Source: Elymus sibiricus (taxonomy: Eukaryota; Streptophyta; Magnoliopsida; Poales; Poaceae). From it: 64,000 bases of DNA. Below the pieces are notes generated by a model, which had not been told where the DNA came from, made no database searches, and saw nothing but the letters and a program-made list of their open reading frames with translations. Positions within the stretch are counted from its first letter, which is position 1. Each line of letters opens with the position of its first letter. The stretch lies in assembly GCA_039707655.1 (NCBI GenBank), contig CM077672.1, positions 199,554,537 through 199,618,536 of the forward strand, in the 5' to 3' direction. Positions 35,801-46,065 of this stretch are shown here, one piece after another. Both the position numbers and the translations under genes were made by a program.

Positions 35801-37225
35801 GATTCCTCATTGTTGATGTTATGTTGTTAAATGATTATGTTGCCCATCCATGTTTATGTTGATATCATGCTCATATGCATTATCATTTTATTATGACTCA
35901 GCTCATCACCATTCAAGTTAAACCTGACATTAATCGAACTTGAACAAGTCTGTTGGTTGAGTCATGGTGCCACCGAATCGAGCTCACCAGTGCAACCACA
36001 CTTGCCTGGATGGGGAGGCCCTAATGCTGTCTATTGTCATCCCTCTCGCCGGTGCCTCCAACGAGGGAAGGTTATGTGCGCGCGCTACCCTGATCATGTA
36101 GGCGGCCATACGCCTTGAGTGCCCGAGTTGTGTTGTACCCGGGTGTCCCCATTTGGGACGAGTTTGTTTTGGCCACGACGGTGGCGGCCACAAAGGTGGC
36201 GGATGTCACGAGTTGGCATCGGGGCAACCCAGGACATAGCCCAAAGGGGAGTTTGTCGGAGTGGCCGGGAGAGTGTCATGTAATAGATTGGTTTTGTTAG
36301 AATGTCATTGGTCCACCCAAATGGGAGCACGAGGCCATGAGTTCCGTGGTGTGGGTACAGTGTACTAACCTCTGCAGAGTGTGTAATCTATCGATAGCCG
36401 CATCCTCGGTCATCGACACAGTTCATAGTAGGTCACACTGTGGGTCAACATAAATAATAACCTGAATAATAAACAACCCCGGTTTGATGAGAAAAGAAGT
36501 TGGTTGATCTTTATGTGGTCACGAGATGATCACGATGGTATTCTTGATGATGGTTGATCATGAGGTGATCGTGTGATGATCACGACGGTAAGAAAGATTG
36601 GTACATATGGTGGTTACGAGATAACCTCCGAGCAGAGTAAGTTGGTCCATGCGACCTTAAACGTCGACCCCCTTGCATGCTAGTGCTAGTATCATCCTGT
36701 TCATATCATGAATTATATGTACATGCCATGCTCATGTTGTTGCCATGCTCATGTTGTTCTAGTAGTATCGTGTTCATCTTTGATGATTAACCTGTAAATG
36801 CCATGCTGTTGTATGTCTTGATTGCTTTGGTTGCTGTGAGCTTGCGAGTACATTCAAAGTACTCACCTGGCGTGTCATGCCAGATTGCAGGTGATGCCGT
36901 GATTGCTTGTTTGTCGAGGATCCCGAGGTTGCACTCTAGGATACGTCCCAGCCAGAGTCCCTACGGAGTGGAGTTCATCACCGTCGTCGTTGTTCCGCTG
37001 CTAGAGTTTATTCCGCTTCTAGATGTTCCGCTGCTAGCATAGAACTACCTTAGCAGGCGAAGTGTCGCCGTGCCCCAGTAACCTTTGTAATATCGGACCC
37101 TTGTACCCCGTTTATTCGTAATAAAGAGCTGATTTGTTCTATGCCAAGCAGTGCCGTATTCCAGAAGACTTGATCTCTGGGCAGGAATATGGGGTGTTCC
37201 GGTCTCTCTGAGCCGGGGTGCCACA
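32839..37225 (+). repeat. 3' LTR of element B
   Basis: 4,387 bp, collinear with 12239-16617 throughout, with conserved TATA at 34511-34518 and end GGGGTGCCACA. Immediately followed by the CCCTC target duplication (37226-37230). Confidence 0.9.
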
Positions 37226-39773
37226 CCCTCCCTCCGCGTGTCCCCTAGCTCCAAGACGGCGATAAGCATGCCACGGCGACACCCGAGCCCTCCCTGGGCA
37301 TCCCCGAGCACACCAGCAACTCCCACCCCCTCCTAGCGTCCTCCCCGGCCCTCACCTGAGCTCGAAGAGCTCCATTTCCCCCCCATGGCCGCCATGTCCG
37401 CCGCTCGGCCCCGGCTAAATTCGGCCATCCCCGGCCCCCATTGCTCCACCTGGGCACCATAGCCGACCCCACCACCACCACGAGCTCGCCCATGCTATAG
37501 CTCCCCGGCCTTCCCCTATAGCTCACCGGAACTCACCCACTGGCCAGAGCCCCAACGCCGTCCGCCACCACCACGGCCAGCCACTGCAGGCCGTCCCCGC
37601 CTCCGCCTTCGCCACCCACGGGCACAGGAGGGAGCCACAAACTCGTCCCCGCCACCGGCCGAGCCCGCCGTGCCCTGCCCCGCTGGATTCAGCCACGGCC
37701 GGCCGCCCCCTGTTGCTCTGTCGGGGAGAGGCAGAGGAGAAGAAGGAAGAAGGAGGAGGAGGGAGAAAGGGCGGCATGGGACCTGCCAGTCAGCGGCAGA
37801 AGCCGGGCCCCGCCCCCGCCACATCGGCTTAAGTGGATACGTATTTGAATAAATACGTTTTCTACTTTGGAAGGCGTACATCCACATAGCTTTGGTCAGA
37901 AATACGTCTCCTGTGCTCCGAAGGCGTATTCCAGTAAAATGCGCTTTCAGTTTTTCTACCCAGCACCGAAAGTACTATTTTGCGGACGTTCACTCGTTAA
38001 GCGCAGAAACGGACAGTTTTCTGTTTGTTTTCCGCCTATCGAAAGAATGGCCGTAACTCCGCAACCGTAACTCCGATTCAGGTGATTCCAAAGCCCACAT
38101 TCTCAGTTCGTTGAGCCCGTTCCGATGATATCATTTTCATGATGTTGACACATTCGGAAAATGCCCATTTTTCCCCTGCCCTATATTCAGCCCTCCGAGA
38201 GGGAATCCTTTCCGACGAATTTTCTACGAGGTGACCGCACTTCTCTCCGGTGAATCCGTCGACCCCCAGGCAAGCCGACCATCTGATATATGCCCTAAAG
38301 CATTGCTCCATGTTATTCTTGTATGTTTAATTAATGAATATGCTTGTGCTAGAAATAATTAAACCTTTGATAGTTGTGTTACTGTTCGCATTACCTGCTA
38401 ATGCTCATCATATTATTGCACTAGTGACTCGTAGGTGACATTATGGACATAGGTTGTTATGCTTTCAGTCTGTATTACTGCTGTTATTGCTATGATAAAG
38501 AACATGACTTAATAATGACAACATCCTCCGTCGGCTGGATCGAGTCATAGTGCCACCGAAGCGAGCTCATCAGTGCAGCCACATTTGCCTTTATGGGAAG
38601 GCCCTAGCTTGGTCTATTGTCGTGCCTCTTGTCGGTACCACCAAAGAGGGGGGATTATGTGTGCGTGCTACCCTGGCCCGGTAGGCGGCGATAATCGTGT
38701 GAGCCCAGTTTATGGTTATGTGCACAGGTCCCCGTTTCGGACAGTTTTGTTTGGCCACGACGGTGGCAGGTGTCAGGAGTGACACATGGGCCACCCAGGA
38801 CTTGACCCTGGGAGGGTATGATGGTCGGTGGGGCCGTAAGAGTGCCGAGCAATAGACAAGTTTTGTTGGAGCAGCACCGGTCCACCCGAATGGGAGCACG
38901 AGGCCAGGAGCTCCATAGTGTGGGTAAAGTGCGCAACCTCTGCAGAGTGTAAATCTATTCGAATAGCCGCGTCCGGAGGAACAAACTATATAACGTTGTT
39001 GCTAAGACTGAACTAGAGAATGGTAAGGTTTATCAGACTTGCAGTACAGATGCATGGACATCGGATGATGTCAGAAATATGAGATGTTAGCCTTGGGATA
39101 GCTAAGAGAGAAATGGTCGAATGACCGAAAGATTTGGATTGGATTTGGATCGGATTCGGATTCGGATTTGGATTTGGATTTGAATCGGATTTGGATTGGA
39201 TCATGAGAATATTCGGAGTATGGATTATTTGCTGGATATGCTTTATCTTCGTCATACTGTATTTACTTCAGTAGTTACCTGGCTGATAATCCTGCTATGA
39301 CATGATAATTAATGCTGCTAGATGACTAATCTTGCTAGAAAATTCTGCCATAACATGATAGTTAATACTGTTGAGATAACAAGTGCATGCTTGAATGCCA
39401 TGGATTGCTTTGCTTGGTGTATATGTTGGTTTGGTTTGCTTGCGAGTACAATCAAAAGTACTCAGCGGCCTTCAATGTGGCCAGGTTCACCTAAGGATCC
39501 GATGTCCACTAGCGAGGAGCCGGAGCGTTCGCAGGCTAGAAGAGTAACCCAGTCAGATCCCTGTGGATTGGAGCCGCACCAAGACCATGCTGCCTTAGAT
39601 AGAGCTTTTCCGCTGCCATCACCCATGTAAAATATCATGTAAGACTTATATATTCATTAATAGAAATGTCTGTGTTCATGATACTTGTTGTAAAAGTGCA
39701 TGCCAGAGTGATTTCCTGGGCTGGTATGTGCGGTGACCGTCTGACTACAGTGGTATTCAGGCGGGGCGCCACA
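37226..39773 (+). repeat. 5' LTR of element A, right portion
   Basis: Continues the LTR interrupted at 12238. It is collinear with 44289-48857, without the CACTA insertion; the empty site reads GGCCATCCCCGG near 37429-37440. Two deletions set it apart from the 3' LTR: ~40 bases near 37278 that include the TATA box, and 54 bases at 38974. A (GGATTT)n tract at 39131-39195 is longer than in the 3' LTR. Ends GGCGCCACA at 39773. Confidence 0.85.
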
Positions 39774-42689
39774 ACGGATGGTATCAGAGCCAGGTTGACT
39801 GTAGGTTACCCTAGCCAGACTTCATTGCCTCTTGATCAGTAGAAAGCCCAGATGGATTTCAGCCATCTTTCCCTAACAGGCATGACTACTATTGATCATA
39901 AGGTAACCCCATAGGCTTTTGGCTCAATCAGACCCCAACTCTCATGGTCTTTGTCTTCGGGATGAAATGCCCGCACCAGGCAATGACCCGTGATCCCTGA
40001 ACCCCTAGGTAAACCAGATATCCCTACCTTGCTTGCTAACCATGGCACTTCTCTCCGTAAATCCAGTTTCCTTTGGGGAACGCCTATAAATTCCATCTTT
40101 CCCCAACAACCCTAGGATCGCTGACTAAGCCACTTTGGCTATGGTCGTGCGTCGAGTTTGATGTTCCCTAAGGAAGTAGTAGGAGCTTGACACCAATTGC
40201 TACCAGGAGCATTGTGTGGTTTTGCTTCTAAATCCTTAGAGGTGCATTGAGTGCGCTAGGCTAGTTATACTAGTGAATCTTCGGCCACAGGTGTAAGGTC
40301 CGCAAAATTTGAGCTTTAATTGCTTTTTTGTATTTTTTTGGTTCCTACTTCTTTTCTCGATTTCGTTCTGTCGCTCCGACTGGATCCATCTGCAAGAGCT
40401 ACCATGGAAGACCAACACACAACTTGGATAATACCCAATAATCCAAATTCAGTAAGAGTCAAGCCAAGCCACCTGCCCGATATTCAAAACATTATTACCG
40501 GATCTGCCAAGTGAAGAACGGGTCAGAAGTAGAATCTGAGTACAATCAACAAGGCCAGACTATACCTAAGGGAGTTTGCCGTAGAATAGATTACACTTAA
40601 GGAGCAAATGATTCCGTCCTCGACACCAGGATTATTCCAGTCAGTGGGGTGAACGTTGAGTCCTTTTCCCAATGGACTCAAGAGCCATTTATTACCCACC
40701 AAAGACATATTTCAAGAATGTGAAGGTGCCGAGAGTTACAACAAAACTCTGGTATGTTGATACAAATTGCAAAGCATATTTTGGAATTCACCGGTGTATA
40801 TGCAAATTTCCGGGCACTGTGAACAAGGTTTGCGAGGAATATGGATGGGTTCACGGCCGCCCAGAATCAATGAGAATTTCAAATATGTGGAGGTTCAACT
40901 AAACCGAATGGAATTATCCGCCAACTGTTTACTACCGGCAACATCTGGTATCCTGGATTAATTGTCAACACGAAGTCAGCAACCGTTGCAATCAACAGAC
41001 CAGCAGAAGGACAAGCGGTGTGCATGACCAACGGAATATCTTCAGTCAAGGGATGGCCTATACCAAATGTTGGCTCCGCTATGAGTAAATTCTGGATACC
41101 TCGGAAGGAAGCCAGAACCGGCCACATGTCTGACTGCGTATCACAATGCAAGACTTTTGGAACCCAGCCTTCCTACGCAAGCTATCAGGAAGAGCTTACG
41201 ACGCAAGACTCCCCAATCTTCCTTGCTGTGCCACTAGGGGAAGAAATCTTCTGGGAAATGGCACTCCAATCTCCCTCAGCCCGCTACACAGAAAGCTTTC
41301 AATATAAGGCACCCAACCTTCGTCAGTAAGCAACCTGAGGGGAAACTTCTGAGGTACGATACCCAGCCTTCTTCGGCACACTACCTTGGCAAAAGCTTTG
41401 AGCATAAGGTATTCAGCTTTCTTCAGCACGCCATCGTGCCCACAACAATCCTGTCAGAAGCACGAACTAGTCTAGACACACGTCCGCCTCAGAGCTCAAT
41501 GGATTATGAGAGGATTTATTCTATACTTGCATATGTTGTGAGCATGCAGTCTATTCGATCAGTTCATGCGAGCCACTCGTACATGGGAATAACTGTGTTC
41601 AGAGAAACATCGGCCCCATAGTTCAAAGAAGGATATGAGCACAGCCACCCCTACGAGATATGCAAGAGTAAGTTATGACATAACCAAGGAGCCGGGATGG
41701 TAGGTCATGACAGGTCCATCAAAGGAATCCTCAAGAGCAAAGAAGTTGTGGACAAATAGTCTCCATGACGACCACTAAAAGTAAAGCTTCACAGACAAGG
41801 TGATATTGCCAATCCTTGTCAGACTCTTGCATATACGGCCACAACAATACAGCCAGCATGTCATACTCATCGTGAATACGGGCCATCAACCAAGAAAAGA
41901 GGCTATGCTCCGGAAAATACACCGGATTCTAGCCATACAATGTTCAACTCAGTGGTCATAACAAGGACTGCAGAGGATACGTATGGCAAAGCCACCTCAG
42001 TAATTGACAAAGTTTGACAGTCTGAATTCACATGGAGATAAGACATTCAGAAAGAATAGCTGAAAGCACATACACATCAGCATCGATAGTTCGTAGATGC
42101 CATGATAAGAGATTACTGTCTATAATTACTTGGTGATCACGCCTGACATTTCAGTTGGGGTATAGCAGCAGTAGTTTGGTCATGTTGTTCCTTGGATTAT
42201 GGATGACCTAAGGACAAGGTCAGAATGCATGAGATAGAAGGAAACACCTTGTACGGAACCCAGAGCCAGACTGAACATTCTGACAAGGCAGAAAGAAAGC
42301 TACATCTAGTCACTTGTGGCCATACAAGCATGTGAGCCCTGTACCCAAAAAGGATGTCTTGCCCTTGGTAGTCAGTGTACGAAGTATCGCAATAAAACAC
42401 GAAGCAGCTAGCTCCAGGCCAGGGAAACCGAGCTATTTGTCGGTACTACCGCTACCCCACCAAGCAACAAACTACCAGGACAAAAGGTACACCTGATAGG
42501 AAAGAGAAGGATTCAATACGGCCGTTTGAAAAGGCAACACCTGAGCCACCAGACAAGATAGTTATAAGGCTAGTGAACTGACGAAGACAAGACAGCTGAT
42601 GGATCCAAGTCGCACATAGGTATGTTCCCCTTAGCCGGGAGGTAAGCCCGGAAATCTCGAGGACGAGATTTTCTTAAGGGGGGTAGGTT
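39774..42689 (+). other. Internal region of element A, non-coding, with ~50-bp repeats
   Basis: 2.9 kb with no frame above about 103 codons and no gag or pol motif. About 41150-41430 carries degenerate ~50-bp repeats (CAGCCTTCCT, AAGCTTT, GGCACCCAAC) like those of element B. The region ends with GAGGACGAGATT and TAAGGGGGGTAGG (42675-42687), the polypurine tract. Confidence 0.7.
39779..39796 (+). other. Primer binding site of element A (initiator tRNA-Met type)
   Basis: TGGTATCAGAGCCAGGTT begins five bases after the 5' LTR end. It is the canonical plant LTR-retrotransposon site complementary to initiator tRNA-Met. Confidence 0.85.
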
Positions 42690-44814
42690 TGTAACACCCT
42701 GGTCTTCGCTCCTCATTTTTTTTCCTTCGCGGGATTTGACTCCCGTCTTTTTTTCGGTGTTATCGGATTTTCTCTCGCTCTTGGGTATATGAAGATGGTC
42801 ATTTAGCCTTGCCTATCCTATCCAACCTGAGATTCTCTCCAGTCCAACCTTGCCACCCAAAATATATTCTCAACATTTTGCCACCGAAACCTTACTCTCC
42901 GGTTTACCAGAAGGGAAACCCTAATTCTTTCCGTTACAAAGGAACCCTAATTTCCATTGATCTGTTGCCTTCCAAACTTTTCCCAGTAATCATCCCATAT
43001 CTATAGACCCAGGGTATGCAAAAATATTGCCAAGTCATTTGCAATATTTTTCATTTAAAATTAATTCCTTTTTCTGCTGTTTAAGGGAATTAAATCCAGG
43101 AAAATATCTATCCATCTCCAAAGTTCATGAAAACTTGTGGAGATATTCGTTGTGATCATATTGAACTCTCATAAAAATATTGGCCATAATTAAATAAGGG
43201 AAATTGCATTTTCCTATTTAAAGCCAATATTGCACTTTGGGCACTTTCCAAAGGAACTACCATTTTGGTAGCCAGGAAAAATCCCAAATAATTTGTGGAG
43301 CTTCTCCTATCCATATCTTCACAATTTCCATCAAGAACCCAAGTTCCACAGTTCAAAGTTTGAGTGCATCATCCAATTCTTGTTTCTGGACTTATTGTGA
43401 GGTTGTGAAGTAACTATATTTTATATTGCTTCAAAATTCTTGAAATTAATCCAGGACCTCACATTCCCTATATTATGTGAGCATGCAAAAATTCACATCA
43501 TTTTATCTAGCCAATTTCTCTCAAAAATTCCATCTAGTTTCTGTCCAGCAGAAAGCTTTGTGAAGGAAGTACCATTTTGGTATATCCAAAGGAGCTGAAA
43601 TTTTACCAGTACCTACATACACCAAAATAACCTTCCTCCACCAAAATTCAGCTCATTCCATTGAGCCATTTGCGCACAACATCAAAACCTAGATTCTGGA
43701 CCAAATTTTGCATTAGAAAGGAAGTATATGCAAACTTGGTCCAAATGACTTTAAATTCTACCAGAATCTACACCTTCCTACTACATTCCATTTTGGCAAC
43801 ATCTTAGCTCCATTTACCCAACCATTTTACCTTAGTGACTCCTCCAAAATTCTATCCAGAAGATGTTCTTGATCATTCTAGTCAATCTAGATCCGTCCCA
43901 ACCCCTCCATTCACCAATCCTATCTAGTTGAGCAGTGATGGACCTGTTTGACATGGTGAGACATGCAGGTGCGCCCCAGAGCACGTGTTCCCGTGGTGAC
44001 CATGTCACGGACAAGGCCAAACATGCGCTCTACGCGCTGACCACGTTCGGCCGCGTCGGCCAGCTAGCTCCGATCGACCCCGGCTTGTCCAAACGTGTCT
44101 AGCGGCTCCACGGCGTCCACGCACCCCTCTCCAGCCTCTTCCCCTCGCCGGACTCTTCCTCGCCAAACCGCGACAACGGCCGCCATACCGCTACTGTTCG
44201 TACACGGTCGCCGCCGCATACCTCCAACCGGAGCTCTCCCGAAGCCACTGCGGACTTCTCCACCCTCTCGGAGACCCTGCCGACATCGCCCCCTCCCTCC
44301 GCGTGTCCCCTATATCCAGGACGGCAAGAAGCATGCCACGGCGGCCGTCCTCATCACTTCGCCCTCGGCCGGCTATAAAAACCGTAGCCCGAGCTATCCC
44401 TGGGCATCCCCGAGCACACCAGCAGCTCCCACCCCCTGCTAGCGTCCTCCCCGGCCCTCGCCTGAGCTTGAAGAGGTCCATTTCCCCCCCATGGCCGCCA
44501 TGTCCGGCGCTCGGCCCCGGCTAAATTCAGCCATCACTACTACAAAACTGGCTATAGCCAATATCCATATTAGTGGCGCACCATGGTGGTGGTGCGCCAC
44601 TGCTATATAGCAATGGCGCACCAGAAACAGGTGCGCCATTGTTATTTTTTTAGTAGTGGCGCACCACCTGAGCAGTGCGCCATTGCTATTTTTTTTGCCC
44701 ACCCCCCCACCCCACCAGACATAGCAATGGCGCACCACACCTAGGTGCGCCATTACTATGCACCTTAGTAATGGCGCACCTTGGTGTGGTGCGCCATTGC
44801 TATGTCTGGTGGGG

Positions 44815-44944
44815 GGGGTGTGTGTCTGTGTGTGTGAGACATAGTAATGGCGCACCCTCCCTGGTGCGCCATTGCTAGGGTTAGCAATGGCGCACCAGGG
44901 AGGGTGCGCCATTACTATGTCTCACACACACAGACACACACCCC
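44815..44944. repeat. Perfect 63-bp inverted repeat with 4-base spacer
   Basis: Arms 44815-44877 and 44882-44944 are exact reverse complements; the spacer is GGGT. The arms contain ATAGTAATGGCGCACC and a TGTGTCTGTGTG tract. The transcript would form a long uninterrupted stem. Confidence 0.9.
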
Positions 44945-45427
44945 ACCACACACACACAGACACCCCCCCCCCCCCCCCCCCGTGGATCGCCTTTTCAGTT
45001 TAAAAAAAATAAAAGAAAATGATAAATGATTCAAAAAAATTCAAAAAAATAGATGCCGATGTGTTATGTGTTCTAGTTGTTACGAAAATTAACAAAGATG
45101 AATTTTGAATTTTTTTGCAAAAAAAAACCGCCGTGTTTCGGTAAAATGGCCGTAACTTTTGCATACGACCTCCGATGAAAAAGTTTTTTATATGAAAAAG
45201 ATACTACTCGAAAAGTTACATCCGAATTTGATGGGCTATGCCCGTTATCGATTTTTTAGAATCCTCAAAAACCTAACAGAAAATAAGTTACAGCCATTTT
45301 AAGATCTGCAGGCAAAAAAATAAAAAAATTAAAAAAAGTTAGCAGTGGCGCACCAATGCATAGTGCGCCACTGCTAACTTTCCCGCCTTCCAAATTCAAA
45401 AAAATTAAAAAATAGTAATGGCGCACG

Positions 45428-45522
45428 ATGGGGTGGTGCGCCATTGCTATGGTACATAGTAATGGCGCACCACACCTAGGTGCGCCATTACTATGTACCA
45501 TAGCAATGGCGCACCACCCCAT
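45428..45522. repeat. Perfect 44-bp inverted repeat
   Basis: Arms 45428-45471 and 45479-45522 are exact reverse complements around ACACCTA. They contain the same GGTGCGCCATT motifs joined by a GCTATGGTACATAGTAAT-type linker. Confidence 0.9.
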
Positions 45523-45555
45523 GGTGCGCCATTACTATGTCACAGCCCCACCACG

Positions 45556-46065
45556 TGCGCACCCACCCACCCCTCTCCTTCCTCTCTCCTTATCCCCATC
45601 CCCCTCCCTCCTCCTCCCTTCTCCTTCCCCGTCTCCCTTCCCCTTCTTCCTCCCTTCCCCTTCATTCTTCTCCTCCTCTCCTCCACTCCATCTCCTCCTC
45701 TCCTCCACTCCATCTCCTCCTCTCCTCCTCTCCTCCACTCCATCTCCTCCTCTCCGGCGACCTCCTCCTCCTCAAGGTGCTCCTCCTCCGGTGACATCCT
45801 CCTCACGGCCGGTGCTCCTCCTCCGGCGACCTCCTCCTCCCTCCTCTCCTCCTCACGGTGCTCCTCCTCCTTCCTCCTCTCCTCCTCACGGTGCTCCTTC
45901 CTCTCCTGCTCACGGTCCTCCTCCTCTCCGGCGACCTCCTCCTCCTCCTTCTCCGGCGACCTCCTCCTCCTCCTCCTCTCCGGCGACCTCCTCCTCCCTC
46001 CTCTCCGGCGACCTCCTCCTCCCTCCTCTCCTCCTCACGGTCTCTTCTCCCTCCTCCTCTACTTC
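45556..46065. repeat. Pyrimidine-rich (CTCCTC)n-like tract
   Basis: About 500 bases almost free of purines on the plus strand except in CCGGCGACC and CACGG interruptions that recur every 20-60 bases. Long ORFs are open in several frames on both strands because of this composition and are not counted as genes. Confidence 0.8.

Larger units (their letters stand above)
12239..37225 (+). mobile_element. Element B: large-LTR non-autonomous retrotransposon inserted in the 5' LTR of A
   Basis: B begins TGTAACACCCCG at 12239 and ends GGGGTGCCACA at 37225. Exact 5-bp duplications CCCTC flank it (12234-12238 and 37226-37230). LTRs are 12239-16617 (4,379 bp) and 32839-37225 (4,387 bp). The primer binding site is at 16623 and the polypurine tract at 32823-32836. 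The interior, excluding element C, is about 2.8 kb with no recognisable gag or pol, so B is also non-autonomous. Net length is about 11.6 kb. Shared end sequences, polypurine context and internal repeats show B is a relative of A. Confidence 0.9.
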
